Source of the DNA: Gynuella sunshinyii YC6258
Lineage (GTDB): Bacteria > Pseudomonadota > Gammaproteobacteria > Pseudomonadales > Natronospirillaceae
Length of the DNA: 64,000 nucleotides
Direction of reading: 5' to 3'
Assembly (NCBI RefSeq): GCF_000940805.1
Contig: NZ_CP007142.1
Coordinates: forward strand, 534,593 to 598,592
Within the stretch, counting starts at the first letter, position 1; the number at the start of each line of letters is the position of its first letter. Below the pieces are notes generated by a model. The model was not told where the DNA came from. It made no database searches and saw nothing but the letters and a program-made list of their open reading frames with translations. Made by a program: the position numbers and the translations under genes. Shown one piece after another: positions 14,989-23,979 of this stretch.

Positions 14989-15015
14989 GACGAAATGGAA
15001 CGTCTGATTGTGACA
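14989..15015 (-). promoter_or_regulatory. ECF41-dependent promoter
   Basis: In minus-strand sense: TGTCACA (15015-15009), exactly 16 bp, then CGTC (14992-14989). This is the published ECF41 -35/-10 motif with its expected spacing, 58 bp upstream of the partner gene's ATG. It implies the sigma factor drives its own operon. Confidence 0.8.
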
Positions 15016-15046
15016 TCGCAGAAATTTTTTTCACAAATAACAGACG

Positions 15047-15610
15047 TTACCTTCCGCGTCTGGACTTGCTAATAACGACGCTCAACCAGGCTGCGACGGC
15101 TCCGGCCAATGCACCGAACAGATGTGCTTCAAACGATACTGAAGGATTATTTGGTAAGACTCCGTAGATCATCCCGCCGTATAAAAACACCACAATCAGG
15201 GCAATGATGATATTGACGAAGCTACGGTTAAATAACGCCAGCATGATACTCAGACTCCATAGACCAAATATCCAGCCACTGGCACCAATGTGAACTGCAG
15301 GGCGACCAAATAACCAGACCAATAAACCGCTGGCGGTAATAATAAAAAAGCTGCTCCACAAATACAGCTTGACACCTCGCAGTATGCACAACGTACTGAA
15401 AATGATAAAACCGATCAGATTGTTACTGAGATGTTGAAAACTGCCATGTAAAAACGGCATGAGATAGATATTTGGAAGACTGTCGAGCACCCGTGGTTCG
15501 ACACCGTATTTTAACAATCGAAACCCGGTGGATGCATTGGCAAAATACATGACCGTCATAATAATCACCGGCCATAATATAATCTTGAAACAAAGCCAGA
15601 ACTTTTTCAC
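15047..15610 (-). CDS. Rhomboid-family intramembrane serine protease
   Basis: 187 residues with six predicted membrane helices. The catalytic dyad is visible: Ser111 in GASGWIFG and His163 in FEAHLFGALAGA. The family HxxxN element is also visible (His60-L-S-N-N64 after FLHGSFQ). Rhomboids cut single-pass membrane proteins within the bilayer. It is shorter than GlpG and lacks its cytosolic N-terminal domain, as in the rhombosortase-like or minimal rhomboids. No GlyGly-CTERM substrate was seen in the window. A single gene; the 247 bp upstream contain nested inverted repeats. Confidence 0.8.
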   Translation of the reverse strand: MKKFWLCFKIILWPVIIMTVMYFANASTGFRLLKYGVEPRVLDSLPNIYLMPFLHGSFQHLSNNLIGFIIFSTLCILRGVKLYLWSSFFIITASGLLVWLFGRPAVHIGASGWIFGLWSLSIMLALFNRSFVNIIIALIVVFLYGGMIYGVLPNNPSVSFEAHLFGALAGAVAAWLSVVISKSRRGR

Positions 15611-15685
15611 ACCAATTCTGTTCCTATTAATTCAGCAACTAAATAGATCGTCCTGATCTATTTAATCGTCGCCTCAATAAATCTG

Positions 15686-15775
15686 GCGGTGTTGCGCGAA
15701 ACACCGAATCCTCGGACCGCTTGATTTATCGGGGCTCGCATTGGCTATGGCCAATGGTGTGGTCCGACATCTCGG
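15686..15775. repeat. Cluster of nested inverted repeats, possible structured element
   Basis: Within the 247-bp gap there is an outer stem TCGGACC (15712-15718) / GGTCCGA (15761-15767) enclosing CATTGGC (15739-15745) / GCCAATG (15750-15756). A further small stem, GGTGT/ACACC, lies just before. The element has no ORF and no T-run. It could be a degenerate repeat or a structured leader; identity unknown. Confidence 0.35.
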
Positions 15776-15857
15776 TGCGTCCATGCATCACTACTAACCC
15801 GACATAAATATTTGTGGGTTAATATATCTGTTCAGATATGTGATGACATTCTTTAAA

Positions 15858-16532
15858 TTATTCGTATTTATAACCGGCACCATAAACAGACCGGACAAAT
15901 TCTCGACTATCATCGAGTGCCTGAATTTTCTTTCTTAACTTTTTAATATGGCTGTCAATGGTACGATCACTGACAATGCGGTTATCCTGATACATCAAAT
16001 TCATTAGCTGATCTCTGGAGAGGATCTTCCCTGCTTTCTGCTTCAATGCGTTCAACAATTGAAATTCCACCGATGTCAGTTCAATTATTCGATCACGATA
16101 TTTTACACAGTTGGTCTGATCCAGCAGAGTGAGATCATCCACATTCTCAGTATCCTGATTATTCCGGTTAAGCCGATAGCGTCTTAATACAGCCTTCACT
16201 CTGGCGACCAGTTCTCTTGGACTAAATGGTTTACACAGATAATCATCTGCTCCTAGTTCCAACCCCAAAAGACGGTCTATCTCATCGACCCTTGCGGTTG
16301 CCATGATAATTCCCATGTTGTCATCTTTTCTTCTGATTTCACGACATATTTCCATGCCATCGAGCCCTGGCAGCATAATATCCAACACGATCAGATCGGC
16401 GGTATTGGTCTGCAGCCATTCTGCCACCTCATCCCCTCGATGCAACAGCGACACTTCATAACCAGACTGAATCAGATAATCCCGTTCGATTTCCGCCAAT
16501 TTAACTTCATCTTCAACAATGAGAATATTCAT
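15858..16532 (-). CDS. OmpR-family response regulator (BaeR-like)
   Basis: 224 residues from ATG 16532, which overlaps the kinase stop by 4 bases (ATGA). A longer in-frame start at 16565 would overlap the kinase by 37 bp and is less likely. Receiver domain with acidic pair Glu7-Asp8, phospho-acceptor Asp51 (VLDIMLPG) and the Lys in LCKPFSPREL, then a winged-helix DNA-binding domain (about 130-222, TSVEFQLLNAL...DRTIDSHIKKLRKKI). Transcription factor of a two-component system; the overall look is closest to BaeR/CpxR-type envelope-stress regulators. Confidence 0.9.
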   Translation of the reverse strand: MNILIVEDEVKLAEIERDYLIQSGYEVSLLHRGDEVAEWLQTNTADLIVLDIMLPGLDGMEICREIRRKDDNMGIIMATARVDEIDRLLGLELGADDYLCKPFSPRELVARVKAVLRRYRLNRNNQDTENVDDLTLLDQTNCVKYRDRIIELTSVEFQLLNALKQKAGKILSRDQLMNLMYQDNRIVSDRTIDSHIKKLRKKIQALDDSREFVRSVYGAGYKYE

Positions 16533-18025
16533 AATCCGTACTCCGGAAACTGAATCTGTATCCAAAGGCCACCATATTCCGAATGTCTGGCCATAATTTT
16601 ACCATTGTGGGCTTCTACAATATTTTTTACCAAGGACAACCCCAGCCCACTGCCACCCGTTGCCCTATTCCGTGAGGAGTCGACACGGTATAAACGATCA
16701 AAAATATGCGTCAGAGACGCTTCTGGAACACCGGGCTTAGAGTCCATCCAGTCAATCACAACGAAGTGCTCCTGCTTGCTGACCCTGACCAGCAAAGTAC
16801 CAGGGCAATCGGTATATTTATTGGTATTGCTGACCAGATTGCGAACCAGCTGTGACAATCTTCGTTCATCGCCGTTAATCTCATAATGAGCAGCTTGAGA
16901 TTGAAGTTCAAGGGAAATACGAATGCCATTCGCTACGGTTTCCAGATTTGCCTCCAGAACACCCACCATATTGCAACGCTGCATATTATAGGTAAGAGCC
17001 CCGACGTCAGACATTGATAACTCATGAAGATCATTAATCAAAAATGACAGTCGTATGATCTCTTCGTTCAGGGAAATCAGCGACGCTTCATCAACTTTAC
17101 GCACTCCATCAATCATTGCTTCCAATTCAGCCTGTAATAATGCAATTGGTGTACGCAATTCATGAGAAATGTCAGCGACCCATTTTTGTCTGGCATTGAG
17201 ATTTTGACTGAGTGTTTTTGCAAGCCGATTAAAATCCCTCGCCAGGTGGCCTAATTCATCGTTACGGTCGGTATTCAGGGATACATCGAATCGACCATCA
17301 GCCAGTGTACGAGTCGCTTTTTGGATATTTTCAATTGGTTTTAACAATCGATTTGCAAACGGTACCGCAAACAGAAAGGACACTAACCCTGCAGCCAACA
17401 GAATCCAGATAGTCTGGGCATTTCGTTGTTTGATAAACAGCAAATCCATATCATCACTGATGGTGTTGCGTTGAATAGCACCAAGATATCCCATGACCTG
17501 GTCATCATCCCTAATCGGTAACCAGATAATCTTACTGCCATCATCGGGTAACTGCCCATGTAGTATGTGTTTGTTAGAATCCGTCAGTATCAGGCGTCGG
17601 AACAACTCCGGCGGTGGCATGGGTTTGTCGGGTAGAACTCCTGGATCAAAGGGCGGTTCATAATCAAAATACCTCGGCCCTGGTGGTTTTTCATTTTCAG
17701 GTCGAAAGTTTCTTTCACGATCGTTAAAGGCAAGGGAAGAACGTACAAAGTTTTTCCAGATATCATCGGACACTATCAGTCCGTTCCAATCCCCGTCCCT
17801 CAGAAAATGTTCTCTTAAATTTGTGATGACGGGAGACAGGTGTCTGTTCTCAATGCGATTCAGGTAACTCAAAAAGCTATGATTCAGCGACCACCAGTTT
17901 GCCAGTAGAAAAGCACCAGCTAATACCAGATTAGCTGCCAAAATGGTCAAAAAAACTTTCTTGCGAATACCAACTCTCATGATCGGACGAAAAAAACTCG
18001 ATTTTACTCTGTTAGCATATGGCAT
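16529..18025 (-). CDS. Sensor histidine kinase (BaeS-like)
   Basis: 498 residues from ATG 18025; ATG 17980 would remove 15 residues and begin MRVGIRKKVF just before the first membrane helix. Two membrane helices (about 22-44 and 204-224) flank a periplasmic domain of about 160 residues with an unusual Pro-rich acidic stretch (about 108-140). HAMP (about 225-278), HisKA with His288 (DISHELRTP), and HATPase (NLVSNTNKYT; GGSGLGLSLVK) follow. It phosphorylates the response regulator translated from the overlapping downstream start. The 255 bp upstream have no gene. Confidence 0.9.
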   Translation of the reverse strand: MPYANRVKSSFFRPIMRVGIRKKVFLTILAANLVLAGAFLLANWWSLNHSFLSYLNRIENRHLSPVITNLREHFLRDGDWNGLIVSDDIWKNFVRSSLAFNDRERNFRPENEKPPGPRYFDYEPPFDPGVLPDKPMPPPELFRRLILTDSNKHILHGQLPDDGSKIIWLPIRDDDQVMGYLGAIQRNTISDDMDLLFIKQRNAQTIWILLAAGLVSFLFAVPFANRLLKPIENIQKATRTLADGRFDVSLNTDRNDELGHLARDFNRLAKTLSQNLNARQKWVADISHELRTPIALLQAELEAMIDGVRKVDEASLISLNEEIIRLSFLINDLHELSMSDVGALTYNMQRCNMVGVLEANLETVANGIRISLELQSQAAHYEINGDERRLSQLVRNLVSNTNKYTDCPGTLLVRVSKQEHFVVIDWMDSKPGVPEASLTHIFDRLYRVDSSRNRATGGSGLGLSLVKNIVEAHNGKIMARHSEYGGLWIQIQFPEYGL

Positions 18026-18280
18026 TTTTAAAGTCGTTTTGTGCAGAAAATAAGGATTCAGACACTAAAGTATCACAATAACTGACCGAACAGCTGAACC
18101 TCATGAGGTTTTTGAACTAACACTGAGTATTATCCCAAGGTCAGGCAAAAAGGCTTCTATTGATCAAGCAGAATAAGGTGGGTTTAGTGGTTTTGGACAG
18201 TTGAACATTGAGGAGAGAAAGACTACTGACCATTGATCAATAGCCTGTTTACAAATCAGAAAATAAATTTTGACATTACG

Positions 18281-18913
18281 TCATTCAATTTCGGAGATAA
18301 AACCTTCTTTCGGACGCCGAACCTTTTTCAGGTTTACCAGCCAATCTTTGTCGGAATCCCTATATCCCAACGGCATGATCGCTACAGATCTCAGATGACG
18401 TTCTTTAAGGTTCAGAATTTCATCGAGCATGGCGGGATCGAAACCTTCCATTGGCGTGGAATCCACACCTTCAAATGCAGCTGCTGTCAGTGCAAGACCA
18501 AGACCGATATATGCCTGACGTGCGGCATGTTCAAAGTTCTCTTCTGGATCCCGTGGAGGATAGCCGGCTAACAGTTTCTGACGGTAAGCCTCCCACCCTT
18601 CGTTCTTGAAACCACGCTCTTCATTAACCAGATCAAACATCATATTGATACGTTCTTCGGTGTAATTATCCCAGGCCGCGAATACCAGCAAATGAGAACA
18701 ATCTGTTACCTGACTTTGATCCCAGGCGATCGCTCTGATTTTTTCCTTGATCTCTTTGTTCTTGACTACAATGACTTCAAACGGCTGCAAGCCGCTGGAA
18801 GTTGGGGCAAGGCGTACTGCTTCCAGTATATTATCAACCTTTTCCTGTGGAACCGGTTTGCTCGGGTCCATTTTTTTGGTGGCATAACGCCAGTTGAGTT
18901 TCTCAAAAAGCAT
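18281..18913 (-). CDS. Nitroreductase-family NAD(P)H-dependent flavoenzyme
   Basis: 210 residues. FMN-dependent nitroreductase fold: RYATKKMDPSKPVPQEKVDNILEAVRLAPTSSGLQPF is the N-terminal FMN-contact region, and GLGLALTAAAFEGVDSTPMEGF is the central helix typical of NfsB/YfkO-like enzymes. The C-terminal VAIMPLGYRDSDKDWL strand is also typical. These enzymes reduce quinones, nitroaromatics or flavins using NAD(P)H. Single gene. The physiological substrate is unknown. Confidence 0.9.
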   Translation of the reverse strand: MLFEKLNWRYATKKMDPSKPVPQEKVDNILEAVRLAPTSSGLQPFEVIVVKNKEIKEKIRAIAWDQSQVTDCSHLLVFAAWDNYTEERINMMFDLVNEERGFKNEGWEAYRQKLLAGYPPRDPEENFEHAARQAYIGLGLALTAAAFEGVDSTPMEGFDPAMLDEILNLKERHLRSVAIMPLGYRDSDKDWLVNLKKVRRPKEGFISEIE

Positions 18914-19630
18914 GGATTCTACTCCAGTGGAATTAAAAGACTATTGTTCACCGTATATGCGCAGCCAGCGCTTTTTACCGTGATTACCGGAGCGACTATA
19001 TTGGTAGGTTTTGTCAGTTTTCAAGCCAATAGAAACAGAATTTATCTGGTCAACCAGCACATATAATTTTCGCACTGACAAAAATGTGACAAATCCTGAA
19101 GTATTTATTCAATCAACGGAATGAACAACTACACAAACCCCATAGATATAAGTAGAGAGGAGAAAGAGCGGTGGTAACTGATATGACCAACAGAATGATA
19201 TGTTCAATAACCAAGACAGAAATCAGAATTTGATTGCATCTTATTCATTTGGAAACGAAAAAAATTTTTCTTACTAAATTTTGATATTAGAAATTTCAAA
19301 GCCGCCATTAAAAATTAAAAAAAAGGCAAAAATGATACATTATAATTTTTTTAATGATATCTGCATAAACATGTAGCTTATAAAGTTAATATAAAAACAA
19401 TTAACAAAATTTAATTATCAAAATAGCGATATTCAAAAATGTCATTCATGATAACTCATTGAAATTTTCATGTTAAATATTCCACGATTATATCAGTGCA
19501 TGAGCAAAAAACGACACTGTAAATCTGGCGGTCTCAATACCAGCATTAGGATCAAATTTTTTGTAGGTGTTTGCACTGATAGCTCTACAGCATGTATCAC
19601 TCCGATCACTGGACTTGACTGACTCCTCTT
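18914..19630. other. 717-bp gene-free AT-rich gap
   Basis: No ORF with coding character, tRNA or recognised RNA. The central part (about 19200-19500) is strikingly AT-rich with long A and T runs. No DnaA box (TTATCCACA) occurs here, so it does not look like a second origin half. It separates the nitroreductase from the 3' end of mnmE, where other gammaproteobacteria often carry mnmG, rsmG and parAB. Confidence 0.6.
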
Positions 19631-20992
19631 TTATTTGCCGATACAAAAACTCGAAAAAATCCTGCCGAGCAAATCGTCACTACTGAATGAACCGGTAATT
19701 TCACCCAAGGCATTTTGGGCGTCACGAAGATCTTCAGCCAGTAGCTCTCCGGCACCGGAATCCAGCAGTTGATGGCGTCCATTAGCAAGACTTGTACGAG
19801 CACGTTCAAGTGCATCCAGATGACGACGACGGGCCATAAATGAACCTTCATTGCCGGCTTCATAGCCCATGACACTTTTAAGATGGCTTCGTAGGGCTTC
19901 AATACCGGACTGTTTTTTTGCGGAGATACGAATTACGGTATTGCCACTGTTATTCTCCAGTCCCGGGGGTTCACTGCTCAGATCGCATTTATTGCGGACC
20001 ACTGTTACCCGTTCATTTTTGGGCAATCGATCAATAAAATCCGGCCAGATTTTCATGGGTTCTGTTTCCGAGGTCTCGGTAGAATCGACCATCAACAACA
20101 CCAGATCAGCCTCGGTAATTTCCCGCCAGGCTCTCTCGATGCCTATTTTTTCAACTTCATCGGGCGCATCACGCAAACCGGCGGTATCAACGATGTGTAA
20201 TGGCATGCCGTCAATATGGATGTGTTCTTTGAGTACATCGCGGGTGGTACCGGCAATATCTGTCACAATCGCCCGTTCCTGACCAGCCAGAGCATTCAGC
20301 AGACTCGATTTTCCAGCGTTCGGCCGGCCGGCAATGACTACTTTCATGCCATCACGCATCAGTGCACCTCTATTGGCTTCTATAAAGACTTCATTGAGGC
20401 GGCTGATAATATCGTCGAGGTCGCCAGTTACTTTGCCATCTGCCAGAAAGTCGATTTCTTCTTCGGGAAAATCAATCGCTGCCTCAACATAGATGCGCAG
20501 TTGAATCAGAGCTTCAACCAGTGCATTCACTCGATTTGAAAACTCTCCCTGTAAGGAACGTAAAGCGCTGCGCGCTGCCTGTTCAGAGACCGAATCAATC
20601 AGATCCGCTATAGCCTCCGCCTGAGCCAGATCGAGCTTGTCATTCAGAAATGCCCGCTCGGAGAACTCTCCGGGACGTGCCAGCCTGGCACCCAATGACA
20701 GTATTTGTTGCATTACCAGATCCAGAATCACTGGTCCACCGTGTCCCTGAAATTCATAAACATCTTCACCGGTAAATGAGTTAGGGCCAGGGAACAGCAA
20801 GGAGATACCTTCGTCCAGCAATCCGTCCTGGTTGTCCCGCACAGGGCCATAGTGGGCGTAGCGGGGGGTAAGCTGACGACCGGTCAACTGCTGGCTGATA
20901 ACAGCGGCTTTAGGCCCGGAAACGCGAATAATCCCGACCCCGGCACGACCTGTGGCCGTTGCGATTGCAACGATAGTGTCACCTTGGCTCAT
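19631..20992 (-). CDS. mnmE: tRNA uridine-5-carboxymethylaminomethyl modification GTPase MnmE
   Basis: 453 residues from ATG 20992, which has a GGAG Shine-Dalgarno 7 bases upstream; ATG 20998 is too close to it. N-terminal tetrahydrofolate-binding domain ([23 protein letters not shown]), helical domain interrupted by a Ras-like G domain (P-loop [12 protein letters not shown], switch GTTRD, DTAG, NKCD), and the invariant C-terminal CIGK, whose Cys is essential. With MnmG it installs cmnm5 groups on wobble uridine-34 of several tRNAs. It is the last gene of the rpmH-rnpA-yidC-mnmE block. Confidence 0.97.
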   Translation of the reverse strand: MSQGDTIVAIATATGRAGVGIIRVSGPKAAVISQQLTGRQLTPRYAHYGPVRDNQDGLLDEGISLLFPGPNSFTGEDVYEFQGHGGPVILDLVMQQILSLGARLARPGEFSERAFLNDKLDLAQAEAIADLIDSVSEQAARSALRSLQGEFSNRVNALVEALIQLRIYVEAAIDFPEEEIDFLADGKVTGDLDDIISRLNEVFIEANRGALMRDGMKVVIAGRPNAGKSSLLNALAGQERAIVTDIAGTTRDVLKEHIHIDGMPLHIVDTAGLRDAPDEVEKIGIERAWREITEADLVLLMVDSTETSETEPMKIWPDFIDRLPKNERVTVVRNKCDLSSEPPGLENNSGNTVIRISAKKQSGIEALRSHLKSVMGYEAGNEGSFMARRRHLDALERARTSLANGRHQLLDSGAGELLAEDLRDAQNALGEITGSFSSDDLLGRIFSSFCIGK

Positions 20993-21002
20993 AACCATAC
21001 TC

Positions 21003-21033
21003 CAAAAACAACAAAGGCCCTTAACGGGCCTTT
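21003..21033 (-). terminator. Terminator between yidC and mnmE
   Basis: Hairpin of AAAGGCCC / GGGCCTTT (21013-21033) lies 21 bp after the yidC stop. In minus-strand sense it is followed by GTTGTTTTT. It would limit read-through into mnmE, though mnmE starts only 11 bp beyond the T-tract. Confidence 0.65.
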
Positions 21034-21054
21034 AGATTTTCATTCATTTAGTAA

Positions 21055-22734
21055 TTAACTGGTAGCCTTCTTACTATCTGCTTTGGCTATCTGATGGTTA
21101 ATGTACCACTGCTGGGCAATGGTGATCAGATTGTTCACCAGCCAGTACAGTACCAGACCGGACGGGAACCACAGGAACATGACCCCGAATACCAAGGGCA
21201 TCATCTTCATCATCTTGGCCTGCATGGGATCCATGTTTGCCTGAGTTGTCATCTGCATTTGCAGGAACATGGAACCAGCCATCAGAATGGGCAGAATGAA
21301 GAAGGGGTCTTTGAGTGACAAGTCATGGATCCAGAAGATCCATGGCGACTGTCTCAATTCAACCGCTTCCTGAAGTACCCAGTACAGAGCCATGAATACC
21401 GGCATCTGCACCAGCATGGGTAAACATCCACCCAACGGGTTAATTTTCTCTTTCTGATACAACTTCATGAGCTCCTGACTCATTTTCTGGCGATCTTCGC
21501 CATACTGCTCACGCAGTTCCTGCATCTTTGGAGCAAATTTCTTCATTTTCGCCATACTGCGATAGCTGGAAGCGGTCAAAGGATAGAACAAACCTTTAAT
21601 GCAGATTGTCAGCAGAATGATCGACCAACCCCAGTTAATGACCACGGACTGGATTTTTGTCAACAACCAGAAAATAGGCTGGGCCGCCCACCACAACCAG
21701 CTGTAATCCACACTGAGTTCTAGATGGTCTGCGACTTGCCGAAGGTGCTGCTGAATCTTCGGACCGGTATAGATACTGGCAGTCAGCTCACCAGTCGCTC
21801 CCGGTGCCACTGCGACGGTCGGGCCGGTAAAACCACCACGGTAACGATTGTCGGAAGTCTTATTAAAGTAGTAAGTGTTGGAATCCTGCTTGCTGGGAAC
21901 CCAGGCGGTCAGAAAATAATGTTGCAGGAAGGCAACCCATCCACCTTCATTTTTCAAATGCGTAACACCGTCATCAATATCACCGAACGTTACTTTTTCA
22001 TAACGGGTATCCGGGGTTGTCCATGCAAACGCCAGTACCGAGGAGAAACTCATCCCTTGTGAGGCGCTTGGATCGGCACTTTTATCACGGTTAATTTCAC
22101 CGTAAAAGGAACCTTCCCATGGCTTATCGGAGTTGTTGGTCAGACGATAGGAGACATCAAACAGGTAATCACCCTTACGAAAGTGGAAAATCTTATCGTA
22201 GGTGATGTCATTGGCGGTATACGACAATACAACATCAAGGGAATCCCCCGTCATAGTGTAATTGCTGGCAGAAGCCGTAAATTCGCCACGCCCTTCCGAG
22301 TGTGTTCCTAAGAATAAACCGCTTTTAACGACAAATTTTCGGGTTGAATCATCTTCAAGCAGAATAAACGGAACATCCGGAGTTTCCAGCGATTGTGGGT
22401 ATTTAGGCAATGCCAGATATTCAATATCACCACCACTGAGATCGATATTAAGTTCCAGAACATCTGTCTTAACGTGGACATAACGATTGGAACCAGTATT
22501 TTCCGTTGCGGTTGGCTGCACAGAAGTACTTTGCCCAACAGGAGGTACTTCATCAGCATCGGTGGTCGAGTTCATAGGACTGCTGGATGCATCGGGGATT
22601 GATGAAGGCAGCTGAGACTGTTGCTGAGGAGCCGTATTGATCGTTTGGCCGTAGTCTGTATTCCAGGCCTGTAGCAACAAATAAGAAACTACAGCGAGAG
22701 CAACATACAGAGCATAACGTCTGACATTTTCCAT
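21055..22734 (-). CDS. yidC: Membrane protein insertase YidC
   Basis: 559 residues from ATG 22734, which begins MENVRRYALYVALAVV directly before the first membrane helix. A TTG at 22764 would add 10 residues and is less likely. Domains: N-terminal helix, large periplasmic beta domain (about 50-340), then the conserved five-helix insertase core with the positively charged loop (SYRSMAKMKKFAPKMQELREQYG) and the C-terminal QMQMTTQANMDPMQAKMMKMMP and VNNLITIAQQWYI segments. Inserts proteins into the inner membrane alone or with SecYEG. The small yidD gene usually found between rnpA and yidC is absent; only 86 bp separate them. Confidence 0.97.
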   Translation of the reverse strand: MENVRRYALYVALAVVSYLLLQAWNTDYGQTINTAPQQQSQLPSSIPDASSSPMNSTTDADEVPPVGQSTSVQPTATENTGSNRYVHVKTDVLELNIDLSGGDIEYLALPKYPQSLETPDVPFILLEDDSTRKFVVKSGLFLGTHSEGRGEFTASASNYTMTGDSLDVVLSYTANDITYDKIFHFRKGDYLFDVSYRLTNNSDKPWEGSFYGEINRDKSADPSASQGMSFSSVLAFAWTTPDTRYEKVTFGDIDDGVTHLKNEGGWVAFLQHYFLTAWVPSKQDSNTYYFNKTSDNRYRGGFTGPTVAVAPGATGELTASIYTGPKIQQHLRQVADHLELSVDYSWLWWAAQPIFWLLTKIQSVVINWGWSIILLTICIKGLFYPLTASSYRSMAKMKKFAPKMQELREQYGEDRQKMSQELMKLYQKEKINPLGGCLPMLVQMPVFMALYWVLQEAVELRQSPWIFWIHDLSLKDPFFILPILMAGSMFLQMQMTTQANMDPMQAKMMKMMPLVFGVMFLWFPSGLVLYWLVNNLITIAQQWYINHQIAKADSKKATS

Positions 22735-22820
22735 TCGATTTAAAAACCTATTTTCGGTGGGCAAAAAAGTGGGCGTAATCCTACCTTCTGGGGCTTATTT
22801 TTACCACTGTTGAGACTGGC

Positions 22821-23189
22821 TTAAACGGCTGATTCCTGAAGCCGTTTATCAAGCTTCTTAAACATTTTGCGGGTAATGTTGTGTAGTGCTTTCCGATCAA
22901 GTTTATCAGCGCCTTTGCGTGCCAGTACCACAATATCAATTGAAGTAGGGGAGTGGGGTTTTAACCGGAATTCTTCGCGAATAATGCGTTTGATCAGATT
23001 TCTGTTAACCGCCCGTTTGACATTCTTCTTGGCAATAATAAATCCGAGACGATTAGCAGGAAGATCGTTGGTTCTGGCGAGGAAAAGAAGTTCTGGGCAA
23101 GCTGCCCTGGATTGGGTGAGATCGAAGACCCTACGAAAGTCCTTGGCTGTCAGAAGACGTTGCTGTCGGGTAAATTCGCAGGATCCCAT
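22821..23189 (-). CDS. rnpA: Ribonuclease P protein component
   Basis: 122 residues. Typical RnpA: an N-terminal LTAKDFRRVF segment, the central RNR-like RNA-binding motif (KKNVKRAVNRNLIKRIIREEFR, where KR.VNRN.IKR is diagnostic), and a short C-terminal helix. It binds the M1 RNA to process the 5' ends of tRNA precursors. It follows rpmH by 21 bp on the same strand, the near-universal bacterial order. Confidence 0.97.
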   Translation of the reverse strand: MGSCEFTRQQRLLTAKDFRRVFDLTQSRAACPELLFLARTNDLPANRLGFIIAKKNVKRAVNRNLIKRIIREEFRLKPHSPTSIDIVVLARKGADKLDRKALHNITRKMFKKLDKRLQESAV

Positions 23190-23210
23190 ATCGGTTATCA
23201 GCTGAAAAAA

Positions 23211-23345
23211 TCAGGCAGATAAAACCTTACGACCCTTGGCACGACGACGAGCCAAGACTTGGCGACCATTGGCAGTAGCCATACGGGCACGGAAACCGTG
23301 AGTACGTTTACGCTTCAGATTGCTTGGTTGAAATGTTCTTTTCAT
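23211..23345 (-). CDS. rpmH: 50S ribosomal protein L34
   Basis: 44 residues, identified by direct translation of the minus strand: [17 protein letters not shown] then [21 protein letters not shown], the almost invariant L34 sequence, ending KVLSA. First gene of the rpmH-rnpA-yidC-mnmE block. Its upstream region is the origin-containing gap shared with dnaA. Confidence 0.98.
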   Translation of the reverse strand: MKRTFQPSNLKRKRTHGFRARMATANGRQVLARRRAKGRKVLSA

Positions 23346-23979
23346 CACTATCCACCGAGTACTTAGATGTAGGACTGTAGCCCTGAATTAGGACGGCGGA
23401 TTCTATAGAGTTTTCCAGCGGGTTACAACGTCCATTTGAGGACCGTTTTCAGCTTATTCGCGTATGAGAATTTTAAAAGAGTATTTAGAAGTATTGTTTA
23501 TATTTTTTTGTTTTTTATGATTGTTATAGTTATTAGTAACCGAAATTTTTGTTGATAAGTAATAAAAAATCAATAAAAACAATAAGTTATATAAAATAAA
23601 AGTCTGTTGATTACAGTTGGGTATCTTGCCGAAAACCTTGAATAAGGTGGGTATAAAACAGGTATTTATCCACAGAAAAGTTATCCAGATGTTTGCACTC
23701 AGGTTTTCCAGCCTTTTGTACCTACATTTATCCACACGGTGTTATTTTTTTTCGGTATTCACTGGATAACATTGAGGAAAACTATTAAATAAATTTTTTA
23801 AACCATTAAAAAATAAGGTAAAAAATATTTTTTGAAATTGTGGATATCTTTTGGCTTTCGATGTGGATAATTATTGCTCTGAGCACTAAAATAAGTGTCC
23901 TTGCTTCTGAAGTGTTTCAAAATATTCCCTTTTGTTCAGTTTTTAAGCATCCATTTATGGTTTTGTAGCAGGACTGATA
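23346..23979. other. Putative chromosomal replication origin (oriC) in the rpmH-dnaA gap
   Basis: 634 bp without a gene, very AT-rich. DnaA boxes: TTATCCACA at 23666-23674 and 23728-23736 (+), a perfect box in reverse (TGTGGATAA) at 23862-23870, and near-matches at 23681-23689 (TTATCCAGA) and 23839-23847 (TGTGGATAT). An almost pure A/T tract (about 23781-23838) between the direct and inverted boxes could be the unwinding element. Position next to dnaA and box content match the origins of Pseudomonas and relatives. Promoters for rpmH and dnaA must also lie here but were not resolved. Confidence 0.85.

Noticed and set aside
18097-18113. AACCTC-palindrome plus T-run as terminator
   Set aside because: It reads as a + strand terminator but no + strand gene lies upstream; a 14-bp self-complementary stretch without loop is probably chance.
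18692-19066. + strand ORF crossing the nitroreductase start into the AT-rich gap
   Set aside because: Mostly antisense to the nitroreductase and low-complexity beyond it; no start signal.
23454-23735. 93-codon minus-strand ORF in the origin region
   Set aside because: Very AT-rich, Asn/Ile/Lys-biased translation and covers DnaA boxes; composition artefact.
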